From NCBI GenBank assembly GCA_964488355.1, contig CAZAUJ010000016.1, positions 1 to 57,329 of the forward strand: a stretch of DNA of 57,329 bases. Direction: 5' to 3'. Under the pieces are notes generated by a model, which worked only from the letters and a program-made list of their open reading frames with translations, was not told where the DNA came from and did not search any database. Source of the stretch: Thermoanaerobaculum sp964488355. GTDB lineage: Bacteria; Acidobacteriota; Thermoanaerobaculia; Thermoanaerobaculales; Thermoanaerobaculaceae. A program made the translations under genes and the position numbers. Shown in pieces: positions 50,338 to 57,329 of this stretch; positions within the stretch are counted from its first letter, which is position 1, and each line of letters begins with the position of its first letter.

Positions 50338-51345
50338 TTATGCGCCAAGCCCTGAGCCAGCCGGAGACCGCTCGGCACGTGACCTCGTACCCTTGGCCAC
50401 AGGAAGCGAAAAGCCTTGAGGGCAGAGGGCCAAGGCAGCCTCAAGCACCCATCCGCGTTTTTCCGGCGGGCACCAAAAAAGCACGCTGCCACCACCTCCG
50501 GCACCGCAGGCCTTGGCTGCCCACGCCCCCGCTGCCAGCCCCGCGTCCACCACCTTGGCGAGCTCGGGCGGCGCCACCGCCGGTGCCAGCTCCCGCCGCG
50601 CCTGCCATTCGCGGGCAATAGCCCTCGCCACACCCTCCGCATCGCGAGCCAAAAGCGCATGCCGGCAGGCGCGCGCCGCCAGGGCGATCTGGTCCAGGTG
50701 GCGTCGCACGCTCTCGTCGCCATCCACCCGGGCGCGCAGGACTTGCCAGTTAACCATTCCCGAGTGATGGGTGATGCCGGTGTAGACCACCACCAAGTGA
50801 CGGGCCACCCAGCCTCTGGGCACGGGTAGGCGCTCCACCCGCTCGCCTCCCGGCTGCAAATGGATAGCCAGCAGGCCAGGGAGGAGTGCCGGATAGTAAT
50901 CCTGCACCCCAGTGGGCGCCTCCAGCACCTGCGCTTCCAGGTCCTTGAGCACGCTGACCAGCTGCCGTCGGCGAAACCCACGCCCAGCCAGCTGGAGACA
51001 GGCCTTGGCCAGCGCCACGGCGTAAACCGACGACCCTCCCACCCCCGAGCCAATGGGGAGTTGCTCCAGTACCTCCACCCGCACGCCACCCTCGGGGAAA
51101 AAATGGCCCACCACTGAGGCGGTGAGGTCCTGGCCCTGCTGGCCGGGCTCCACCAGCCGTTCCCTCCCCTGGCAAAGGTGGACGGCCCAGGCCCGGCTAG
51201 TTTTGCCCAGCCGGAGGCGAACGCCGCAGGCGAGACTCACGTTCACCGTAAGCGACCCGGGGTGCAAGCACCACAGGGGCCAAAGGTCGAGGGTGCCACC
51301 TGCCAAATCGGCCCGACCGGGAGCGAAAACCTCCACCTGATTCAT
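50338..51345 (-). CDS. GHMP-family small-molecule kinase
   Basis: 335 residues, ATP-dependent kinase of the galacto/homoserine/mevalonate/phosphomevalonate superfamily. Motif 1 VFAPGRADLAGGTLDLW, motif 2 (ATP loop) LPIGSGVGGSSVYAVALAKA, motif 3 KACGAGGGGSVLFW. The TDLAGGTLDLWPLW-like start resembles heptose-7-phosphate and L-fucose/galactokinase relatives (HddA-like) more than mevalonate kinase; the sugar cannot be told. ATG 51345 is preferred to an in-frame GTG 24 bases upstream. 53 bases ahead of hutU, same strand, so probably cotranscribed with histidine degradation despite no obvious link. Confidence 0.82.
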   Translation of the reverse strand: MNQVEVFAPGRADLAGGTLDLWPLWCLHPGSLTVNVSLACGVRLRLGKTSRAWAVHLCQGRERLVEPGQQGQDLTASVVGHFFPEGGVRVEVLEQLPIGSGVGGSSVYAVALAKACLQLAGRGFRRRQLVSVLKDLEAQVLEAPTGVQDYYPALLPGLLAIHLQPGGERVERLPVPRGWVARHLVVVYTGITHHSGMVNWQVLRARVDGDESVRRHLDQIALAARACRHALLARDAEGVARAIAREWQARRELAPAVAPPELAKVVDAGLAAGAWAAKACGAGGGGSVLFWCPPEKRGWVLEAALALCPQGFSLPVAKGTRSRAERSPAGSGLGA

Positions 51346-51519
51346 GCCTGCTTCGCTTTCTCTCCCCACCGGAATGCTAGGTTTTTGCTAAATGAGACCT
51401 GCAGCCATGGCCCAAAAGCCGCCCGCATCCCCAGCCACCGCCTCTCATGCCTGCGACAGCCCTCGCTCTGAACGCGGGCTGCACACCACCATGCTAGCAA
51501 AAAGGAATCGGCCCTCTGG

Positions 51520-52146
51520 TTAGCAGGCTTTCCCACCGGCCGCGGTTTTTTGCTCGTTTTTCGCCGCTTTCAGCTGGCGGGTGCGCAGCCGGCGCGGGGC
51601 ACCACGCAGGTAGTTGTAGCGCCTACCGTAAGCCAAAAGGGCTTTTTCCAAGGCTTTCCTTCCTCGATAGAGGCGAGACATCACGGTGCCCATGGGGATG
51701 GCCAAGATGTGGGCAATTTCCTTGTAGCTGTAACCCTCGATGTCCGAAAGCAGAACCACCACCTTGTAGTTGTGGGGTAAAGCCTTAACGGCGGCCAACA
51801 CCTCCTGATCCCACGTGCTGGCCAAAAGCTCCTCCTCGGGGCTGGCAGCGGGCTCCTCCAACATATGCCCTTCCGCTGTCTCCTCCAGCTCGGCAAAGCT
51901 GGCTTGTGGTGGCATGTGCTTGCGTCGGCGATAGAGATTGATAAAGGTGTTCTTGAGAATCTTGAACAGCCAGGCCTTCAGGTTGGTACCTTCGGTAAAG
52001 CTCTGCCAATGGCGAAAGGCCTTGAGGTAGGTCTCCTGCAACAGGTCTTCTGCATCCTCGCGGTTGCGAGTAAGGCGCAGGGCGGTCTTGAACAGCTGCT
52101 CCCGAAAGGGGAGCTGGCCGTCACCTTGCCAAAAGTGGGTGCCCAA
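51520..52146 (-). CDS. ECF RNA polymerase sigma factor
   Basis: 208 residues, sigma-70 extracytoplasmic-function family. Region 2: LFKTALRLTRNREDAEDLLQ, ETYLKAFRHWQSF, NLKAWLFKILKN. Region 4: LPHNYKVVVLLSDIEGYSYK, EIAHILAIPMGTVMSRLYRG. It ends in a ~35-residue basic tail (RGAPRRLRTRQLKAAKNEQK). TTG 52146 is chosen because it follows GGAGGAGGTGCGC and begins directly upstream of region 2; the open frame extends past the promoter. No anti-sigma gene lies next to it, and its promoter is a housekeeping type, so regulation is probably by an unlinked partner or by synthesis. Confidence 0.88.
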   Translation of the reverse strand: MGTHFWQGDGQLPFREQLFKTALRLTRNREDAEDLLQETYLKAFRHWQSFTEGTNLKAWLFKILKNTFINLYRRRKHMPPQASFAELEETAEGHMLEEPAASPEEELLASTWDQEVLAAVKALPHNYKVVVLLSDIEGYSYKEIAHILAIPMGTVMSRLYRGRKALEKALLAYGRRYNYLRGAPRRLRTRQLKAAKNEQKTAAGGKAC

Positions 52147-52164
52147 AGCGCACCTCCTCCACCC

Positions 52165-52193
52165 ACGATAAGTAAACCGAGACCGCGTGTCAA
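52165..52193 (-). promoter_or_regulatory. Promoter of ECF sigma gene
   Basis: Minus strand TTGACA (52193-52188), a 17-bp spacer and TATCGT (52170-52165), followed by the ribosome-binding site and TTG start. A strong sigma-70-like promoter, not an ECF-type one. Confidence 0.7.
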
Positions 52194-52202
52194 GAGGTGC
52201 GA

Positions 52203-52231
52203 AACAAAACCCACCGGCCAGCCCGGTGGGT
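52203..52231 (-). terminator. Terminator of the nuo-atp operon
   Basis: On the minus strand ACCCACCGG and CCGGTGGGT form a stem with a short loop (52231-52209), followed by TTTGTTT. Located between atpE and the sigma gene. Confidence 0.8.
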
Positions 52232-52259
52232 CCGGACAGTGCCAAAGTCGATGCTGGCC

Positions 52260-52565
52260 CTACGCCAATACGCGGAAGGCGATAAGCAGGGCGTAGAGAA
52301 CCAAGGACTCGATGAACGCCAAGCCCAAGATCAGCGCCAGGCGGATAGCACCGGCAGCCCCCGGGTTACGCCCCATCGAGGTGCAGGCGGCGGCAATGGC
52401 CTTGGCTTGGCCAAACGCGCCAGCAAAGGCGGCAATGCCCAGCACAAAGGCCGCAGCCGCAAACTGCCACGGACTCTTCGCCGGCGCGGCAGCTTCCTCC
52501 GCAGCGGCCGGCATAGCCAGCAGCATGGCCAACAGCACAACGGACAACGTCAAGCCTTTCTTCAT
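52260..52565 (-). CDS. atpE: ATP synthase F0 subunit c
   Basis: 101 residues, the rotor-ring proteolipid. An N-terminal signal-like segment (LTLSVVLLAMLLAMPAAAEE) precedes the usual hairpin, so the mature chain would be ~78 residues. Helix 1 has AGAFGQAKAIAAA, the loop RNPGAAG, and helix 2 LAFIESLVLYALL with ion-binding Glu86. Gln53, Ser87 and Tyr91 match part of the sodium-type ligand set, but the Thr after Ser is Leu, so the ion (H+ or Na+) is open. Strong ribosome-binding site. Last gene of the operon. Confidence 0.92.
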   Translation of the reverse strand: MKKGLTLSVVLLAMLLAMPAAAEEAAAPAKSPWQFAAAAFVLGIAAFAGAFGQAKAIAAACTSMGRNPGAAGAIRLALILGLAFIESLVLYALLIAFRVLA

Positions 52566-52583
52566 GAGCTCCTCCCTTTCTTG

Positions 52584-53327
52584 CTAGTGTTCCTCCGCCA
52601 TCACCCCTGCGATGTACACAGCGGTGAGCATGACGAAAATGAAGGTTTGGATCGTCGAACCCAAAATCCCCAAGCCCATCAGGGGCCAGGGCACGATGAA
52701 CGGCACCAACGCGGCAAACACCCCCGTCACGCTGTGCTCGCCGAACATGTTGCCAAAAAGACGAACGGAAAGCGACAAGATGCGCGCCAGGTGGGAAATG
52801 ATCTCCACCGGAAGCATTAACGGAGCGAGCCACCAAACCGGTCCCATGAAGTGCTTGAGATGGCCCAGCAAGCCGTTGTGGCGAATACCCACGGCGTTGT
52901 AGAAGATGAAGGTGGTCAAGGCCAGAGCAAAAGTGGTGTTCAGATCAGCGGTGGCTGGCTGGAGGAAGAAAAACAAACCAAAGATGTTGCAGGTAAAGAT
53001 GAAGAAAGCCAAAGCAGCAATGAACGGCACGTAGGCCGCCCCGTGGTGATGGCCGATCACGTCCTCGGCCAGGTGACGGACACCGCCCACAATTAACTCC
53101 ATGGCCTGCTGGAGCGAGGAGGGGCGGTCCAGGGAAAGCTGCCGCTTGACCATCCAGGCCACCAGGGCCAGCACGGCGACGGCAAACAGCGACATGATCA
53201 CGTGATCGGGAAGCCATGCCGGCTCGTGAAGGCCCATAGCCTGGCGCCAGCTTTCGCTCGGCTCGCCCAAAAGCCGCAACACCAACTGGTTGACCGGCTT
53301 GTAAAGAATCGAGTGCTCGTGCTCCAC
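52584..53327 (-). CDS. atpB: ATP synthase F0 subunit a
   Basis: 247-residue stator channel subunit of F0. Predicted membrane helices run through VIMSLFAVAVLALVAWMV, FIAALAFFIFTCNIFGLFFF and the C-terminal hairpin; the essential Arg is in LSLSVRLFGNMFGEH, with IISHLARILS before it and GLGILGSTIQTFIFVMLTAVYI at the end. Starts at GTG 53327 (AGGGGGCTTGC upstream), ten bases after the atpI stop; the next gene is atpE. The long open frame upstream is out of family and not used. Confidence 0.93.
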   Translation of the reverse strand: MEHEHSILYKPVNQLVLRLLGEPSESWRQAMGLHEPAWLPDHVIMSLFAVAVLALVAWMVKRQLSLDRPSSLQQAMELIVGGVRHLAEDVIGHHHGAAYVPFIAALAFFIFTCNIFGLFFFLQPATADLNTTFALALTTFIFYNAVGIRHNGLLGHLKHFMGPVWWLAPLMLPVEIISHLARILSLSVRLFGNMFGEHSVTGVFAALVPFIVPWPLMGLGILGSTIQTFIFVMLTAVYIAGVMAEEH

Positions 53328-53337
53328 GCAAGCCCCC

Positions 53338-53688
53338 TCAACGTGCTCGTAACCCTGCCCACACCCAGCCAACCCACGCCGCCACCACACCCAAGGCGGC
53401 CGGCACCAAATCTGCCGGCCCGCCCCAGAAAAAAAGCGCTGCTGCCGCAGCTGATACAAAGGCGAGCCTTGCCAGCCCTTGCCAAAGGACCCTCTTGTTC
53501 AGCCGCGGGCGCCCTGGTTGCAGCACGGCAAAGGCCATGCGCTCCAACCAAAGCCCACTGATGATAACCACCGCGCAGGTTCCCGTCAAGATGAGCGCTG
53601 CCCGTGCCCGCCCGCTAATAATAAGCGCACAGCCCGCCACCGCGCTGAGCAGCAAACTCACGCCCACGCCTTTGCCCAAGGCGGTCAT
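53338..53688 (-). CDS. atpI: ATP synthase subunit I-like membrane protein
   Basis: 116-residue protein with about four hydrophobic segments (VGVSLLLSAVAGCALIISG, ALILTGTCAVVIISGLW, LARLAFVSAAAAALFFW, LVPAALGVVAAWVGWVW). Position between atpZ and atpB identifies it as the small AtpI-type protein thought to help c-ring assembly or ion uptake; the sequence itself is weakly conserved. ATG 53688 overlaps the atpZ stop (ATGA). Confidence 0.7.
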   Translation of the reverse strand: MTALGKGVGVSLLLSAVAGCALIISGRARAALILTGTCAVVIISGLWLERMAFAVLQPGRPRLNKRVLWQGLARLAFVSAAAAALFFWGGPADLVPAALGVVAAWVGWVWAGLRAR

Positions 53689-53942
53689 GGGGATCGGTTT
53701 TCCTCCTCCTCCCGCGACAACCGGGAAGCCACGCGGAAGGCGTTGACGAAACCTGCAACCACCCCGAAGCCGGAAAAGATCCAGGTGAGGTAGGGCTCGC
53801 TGCCTAAAAGTCGATCCATCCAGGAACCCCAAAGGTAGCCGAGCCCTAAGGCCAAAGGAAAGGCCAGGCCGATGCTGGAAGCCTCCGCCAGCCTCCGCGC
53901 CTGTCGCCAGGAACGGCTGCCCTTCCCTCCTGCCGCTACCAA
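53685..53942 (-). CDS. atpZ: AtpZ/AtpI assembly protein
   Basis: About 85 residues with the AtpZ hallmark: ASSIGLAFPLALGLGYLWG followed by SWMDRLLGSEPYLTWIFSGF and GVVAGFVNAFRVASRLSREE, two membrane helices flanking a short loop. Thought to form a Mg2+/Ca2+-permeable or assembly complex with AtpI. The start is uncertain: TTG 53942 overlaps the nuoN stop (TTGGTAG), and no better start is seen in frame. Confidence 0.75.
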   Translation of the reverse strand: MVAAGGKGSRSWRQARRLAEASSIGLAFPLALGLGYLWGSWMDRLLGSEPYLTWIFSGFGVVAGFVNAFRVASRLSREEEENRSP

Positions 53943-55363
53943 GGCGCCACCACCGCCGCCGGGTGGGTGAGGGCCAGCACCGGCCCAGGCCAAATCCCAA
54001 AGAGAATCGTGGCCGCGGCGCAAACTACCAGAGCACCCTCCCCCCAGGGTTCCGACAGCAGCGGCAAGCCCTCACCCTCCTCATCTGCCAGGTACATTTC
54101 TTTTACAACGCGAAAGTAGTAGTAGAGAGAAACGGCCGACATGAGCACGCCCACCACCGCCAACCAGGCATAGCCGGCCTGCACGGCCGCGGCAAAGAGA
54201 TACAGCTTGCCCATGAAACCCGCCGTGGGCGGGATCCCCCCCAGGGACAGGAGGAAAAGCAGCATGGCAAAGGCGGCCAGAGGGCGGTGTCGTGCAAGGC
54301 CGCGGTAATCGCGCACCTGCTCGCCCGCATACTCTTTGCTTGCCAAGAGCACCACCAAGCCAAAAGCTCCCAGGGTGGTCAAGGCATAAACGAGGGTGTA
54401 AAACAGCACCGCCTGAACACCCAGCTGACCACCGGCCACCACCCCCAACAACAGGTACCCCGCGTGGGCAATGGATGAATAGGCCAAAAGCCGCTTCATG
54501 TTTTCCTGGGTAAGCGCGGCCACATTTCCCCACACCATGGTTCCCGCCGCCACCCAAACCAGCAGCTCCCGCCAATGGGGAGCCAAAGGCGCCAACCCGG
54601 CCCAAAGCACCCGCACGAGCATGGCAAAAGCTGCGGCCTTGGGGCCCACGGCAAAGAACGCAGTAACCGGTGTGGGCGCTCCTTGGTACACGTCTGGCGT
54701 CCAAAAATGGAACGGCACGGCCGCCACCTTGAACAGAAGGCCAGCCAGCAGGAGAAAAACCCCCACCAGCAAGGGCACGGTCGCCGCCCCTTGCGCCAGC
54801 TGCCGCTGGAGCACTGAAAGGCTTAAGCTGCCGCACGTGCCATAAATCAAGGATAAGCCGTAAACCAAGATGCCGGAAGACAACACACCGAGCACGAAGT
54901 ACTTGGTCGCCGCTTCGTGAGACCGCAGCTCCTCCCGGAAAAATCCAGCCAAAACGTAAGATGCCAAAGCCATGAGCTCCAAGGCCACATAAAGGCTCGC
55001 CAAATGCACCCCGGATGCCAGAAGGCACATGCCGACCACCGCGAACAAGACCAAGGCGTTGTACTCCCAAGCCCTTTGGCCAGCCCGGCGAAGGAACCCT
55101 TCGGAGAGCCACAAAACCAAAATGCCTACCGTCAGGAAAAGCAAGCGGAAATAAAAGGCAAAGGCATCCACCAGCACCATGCCGGCAAAGGCTTGACCCC
55201 CCTGGCCAAGAAACGCCGCCCCCAACGCCCCGACCAGGCCGACCTGGGCCAGGACAAAAGCCAGTTTGTCCGCTCGCGGGCGCCACAAACCCAGCAGCAA
55301 GCACACCATGCCAAAAGCCGCGACGATCAGCTCGGGCAACAGCAGGGACAGGCTCACGTCCAT
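53936..55363 (-). CDS. nuoN: NADH-quinone oxidoreductase subunit N
   Basis: 475-residue antiporter-like membrane subunit of complex I. Typical LYVALELMALASYVLAGF (Glu in helix 5), FKVAAVPFHFWTPDVYQGAP (helix 7-8 Lys region), ENMKRLLAYSSIAHAGYLLL and LSLGGIPPTAGFMGKLYLF. ATG 55363 lies four bases after the nuoM stop with GAGGAG upstream. Its stop overlaps the atpZ start, fusing complex I and F0 genes in one transcript. Confidence 0.94.
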   Translation of the reverse strand: MDVSLSLLLPELIVAAFGMVCLLLGLWRPRADKLAFVLAQVGLVGALGAAFLGQGGQAFAGMVLVDAFAFYFRLLFLTVGILVLWLSEGFLRRAGQRAWEYNALVLFAVVGMCLLASGVHLASLYVALELMALASYVLAGFFREELRSHEAATKYFVLGVLSSGILVYGLSLIYGTCGSLSLSVLQRQLAQGAATVPLLVGVFLLLAGLLFKVAAVPFHFWTPDVYQGAPTPVTAFFAVGPKAAAFAMLVRVLWAGLAPLAPHWRELLVWVAAGTMVWGNVAALTQENMKRLLAYSSIAHAGYLLLGVVAGGQLGVQAVLFYTLVYALTTLGAFGLVVLLASKEYAGEQVRDYRGLARHRPLAAFAMLLFLLSLGGIPPTAGFMGKLYLFAAAVQAGYAWLAVVGVLMSAVSLYYYFRVVKEMYLADEEGEGLPLLSEPWGEGALVVCAAATILFGIWPGPVLALTHPAAVVAPW

Positions 55364-55367
55364 CGCC

Positions 55368-56963
55368 TCACTCCTCTTGGGCCCGGGTGATTGCAGGGGC
55401 CTCGGGGCTAGGTAGCTGGGCTGCCGGCGAACTAAGATACGATGGATCAACCACCTCCACCACTCGGCGGATTGAGGGCTCCATCATGCGGAAAAAGGGC
55501 CTGGGGTACAGGCCGATCCAGAAGCACAGCACGACCAAGGGGATGAGCGTCCATTGCTCACGGAGATTAGCGTCCGGGAGGGTCTGGTTTTCCTCATGCA
55601 CCACCTCACCGAAAAACACCCGCTGGTACATCCACAGCATGTAAGCGGCTCCCAGCACGATGCCGGTCGCCGCCGCCGCCGCCCACCACACGTTGCGGTT
55701 GAACGCCCCTAACAGAATGGTGAGCTCGCCGACGAAACCGTTAAGGGTCGGCAAGCCGATGGAGGCCATGGTGATGATCATGAACAGGGTAGCGTAAACT
55801 GGCATCACCTTGGCCAGGCCACCAAACTCCCCCAACCCGCGGGTGTGCCGGCGCTCGTAAATGATGCCCACCAGCAAGAACAGGCCGCCAGTGGAAAGCC
55901 CATGGTTGATCATCTGCAGCAGCGAGCCTGACAGGCCCTGCGGGTTTAAAGCAAACATGCCCAGCATGACAAATCCAAGATGGGACACGGAGGAGTAGGC
56001 CACCAGCTTCTTCATATCCTGCTGCGCCATCGCTACCAAAGCTCCGTAGATGATGCCAATAATGGCCAAAAACACCATCCAAGGAGCAGCCCAGCGGGAA
56101 GCCTCCGGTAACATGGGCAGGGAGAAGCGCAAGAAGCCGTAGGTGCCCATCTTCAGCAGCACCCCCGCCAGGATCACCGAACCCGCGGTAGGTGCCTCTA
56201 CGTGAGCGTCCGGCAGCCACGTGTGGAACGGAAACATGGGCACCTTAATGGCGAAGCCAACAAAAAAGGCCAGAAATACCCATTTTTGCAAGGACAAGGG
56301 CATGGTGGGCGCCACCTTCATGAGCTCGGTCACATCGAAGGTCGCTGCGTTTCCTAAGCCTGGCAAGCCTACCAAGGCAAAGCCGGAGGAATTGTAAAAG
56401 TAAAGAGCCAAGATACCGATGAGCATGAGAACCGAACCAACCAGGGTGTAAAGAAAGAACTTGATAGCTGCATAGAGCTTGCGGGGCCCACCCCATATGC
56501 CGATCAAAAAGTACATAGGCACCAGCATGACTTCCCAGAAAACGTAAAAGAGCACGAAGTCCAGGGCCATGAAAACGCCCAGCATCCCTGTTTGCAAAAC
56601 CAAAAGCCACACGTAGTACTCCTTTTCCCTGTGGGTAATGGCCGAGAAGGAGGAGTACACGGCAATGAAGCCAAGAAGCGTGGTGAGCAAGATGAGTAGG
56701 ACAGAAATACCATCAACGCCAAAAAAGTAGTGTGCCCCGATGGCAGGAATCCACGGCTTCCGGTAGACCAGCTGAAAGGGTTCGCCGTTAGGGTCATAAA
56801 CAAACCACAAGGCCACCGAAATAAGGAAATCAGCCCCGGCGAACAGCGTCGCGCACAGCTTAATAGCTTTCGTATTGTCCGTCTTCAAAAAGAACAGAAT
56901 AAAAAGCGCTCCAACGAGGGGAAGGTAACAGATGATGTTCAGCAGGTTGGTAAAGAACTCCAT
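55368..56963 (-). CDS. nuoM: NADH-quinone oxidoreductase subunit M
   Basis: 531-residue proton-pumping membrane subunit of complex I. Hallmarks: DFVLFYVFWEVMLVPMYFLIG with the conserved Glu, FPFHTWLPDAHVEAPTAGSV, ILAGVLLKMGTYGFLRF, QDMKKLVAYSSVSHLGFVML and LPTLNGFVGELTIL. ATG 56963 follows AAGGAGGATTGGCC. Preceded by nuoL and followed by nuoN with tight spacing. Confidence 0.95.
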   Translation of the reverse strand: MEFFTNLLNIICYLPLVGALFILFFLKTDNTKAIKLCATLFAGADFLISVALWFVYDPNGEPFQLVYRKPWIPAIGAHYFFGVDGISVLLILLTTLLGFIAVYSSFSAITHREKEYYVWLLVLQTGMLGVFMALDFVLFYVFWEVMLVPMYFLIGIWGGPRKLYAAIKFFLYTLVGSVLMLIGILALYFYNSSGFALVGLPGLGNAATFDVTELMKVAPTMPLSLQKWVFLAFFVGFAIKVPMFPFHTWLPDAHVEAPTAGSVILAGVLLKMGTYGFLRFSLPMLPEASRWAAPWMVFLAIIGIIYGALVAMAQQDMKKLVAYSSVSHLGFVMLGMFALNPQGLSGSLLQMINHGLSTGGLFLLVGIIYERRHTRGLGEFGGLAKVMPVYATLFMIITMASIGLPTLNGFVGELTILLGAFNRNVWWAAAAATGIVLGAAYMLWMYQRVFFGEVVHEENQTLPDANLREQWTLIPLVVLCFWIGLYPRPFFRMMEPSIRRVVEVVDPSYLSSPAAQLPSPEAPAITRAQEE

Positions 56964-56976
56964 TGGCCAATCCTCC

Positions 56977-57329
56977 TTAACGCCACAAGATCCAAGCGGC
57001 TACCAACGTCAGCAGGAAACCCACTGTCATGAGCAACGCATAGCCTTGCACCAGCCCCCACTGCACGCGCCGCAAGGCGTTGCTCCCCAGCTCGTAAAGT
57101 TTGGCCACTGCGTTGACCAAGCCGTCCACCACGTGGAGGTCGAAAAGTCCCGAGAAAAAAGCGGTGCCCACGGTGGCGTGGCGAGTGCCGTTGACCGCCC
57201 CGTCAACCACCTGGGTATCGAAGGCAAAACAGGCCCTCGACAGGCCCAACGTTCCCGCCACTACGGTGGCCTGGTAAGCCTCATCCACGTAATACGTGTT
57301 AGCGAGCAGCTGGTGGAGGCGTGGGAAGG
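56977..57329 (-). CDS. nuoL: NADH-quinone oxidoreductase subunit L (C-terminal part)
   Basis: The last ~117 residues of NuoL, running off the window edge. Sequence FPRLHQLLANTYYVDEAYQA, VVDGAVNGTRHATV and the final helix LLMTVGFLLTLVAAWILW match the C-terminal lateral-helix/last-helix region of NuoL. The 5' part lies beyond 57329. It ends 13 bases before nuoM. Confidence 0.88.
   Translation of the reverse strand, partial: FPRLHQLLANTYYVDEAYQATVVAGTLGLSRACFAFDTQVVDGAVNGTRHATVGTAFFSGLFDLHVVDGLVNAVAKLYELGSNALRRVQWGLVQGYALLMTVGFLLTLVAAWILWR

Overview
This is a GC-rich bacterial chromosome window from a Gram-negative organism: it carries an LptD outer-membrane assembly protein, lipoproteins, a TonB C-terminal domain, an HtrA protease and an ExeA/GspB-like pair. 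It has tRNA-Sec, fused isobutyryl-CoA mutase, urocanate hydratase, a split F0 operon, several Ser/Thr kinases and many start codons placed 6-7 nt after a lone -10 box. My best guess is a thermophilic or moderately thermophilic Acidobacteriota-like lineage, but that rests on gene content alone and no 16S or marker tree is available here.

Layout. 1-600: tRNA-Sec (minus) and tRNA-Ala. 600-6200: hflX (minus) diverging from homocysteine S-methyltransferase, then nadC-nadB (NAD synthesis), an HD-domain protein and a small lipoprotein. 6.2-12 kb: fused isobutyryl-CoA mutase icmF, converging with a compact endonuclease V and an AidB-like acyl-CoA dehydrogenase. 12-16 kb: SPFH membrane protein with an Arc-like partner, and a secreted S9 peptidase with an extra C-terminal domain. 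16-19 kb: GntR/YtrA-type regulator, ABC ATPase, and a permease split by a frameshift that carries a propeller-like tail. 19-26 kb: lipoprotein MsrB-MsrA, ExeA-like ATPase plus GspB-like protein, a large secreted SpoIID-domain protein, a YgbA-type protein, and a decayed M35 metallopeptidase. 26-36 kb is signalling: a Ser/Thr kinase with its secreted coiled-coil neighbour, an amino-acid permease, a receiver-kinase hybrid, tRNA-fMet, PilZ, GAF-GGDEF, HtrA, and receiver-HD-GYP. 36-45 kb: Rho with a divergent N-terminus, a pseudokinase-TonB fusion, RuvX, thiolase, LptD, tRNA-Pro, a secreted protein and a methyltransferase. 45-52 kb (minus): GHMP kinase, urocanate hydratase and a 1204-residue histidine kinase coupled to it, then an ECF sigma factor. 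52-57 kb (minus): nuoL(partial)-nuoM-nuoN running straight into atpZ-atpI-atpB-atpE.

The most distinctive items are a recurrent leaderless promoter architecture (TANNNT, six or seven bases, start codon) seen at seven protein genes and probably tRNA-Sec; a pseudokinase fused through a membrane segment and coiled coil to a TonB C-terminal domain; an ABC permease with a propeller-like tail and a frameshift; an M35 protease pseudogene in which both amber codons sit where I expect tyrosine; and respiratory complex I genes overlapping F0 ATP synthase genes. All assignments come from reading motifs and recalled family features; no searches were run.
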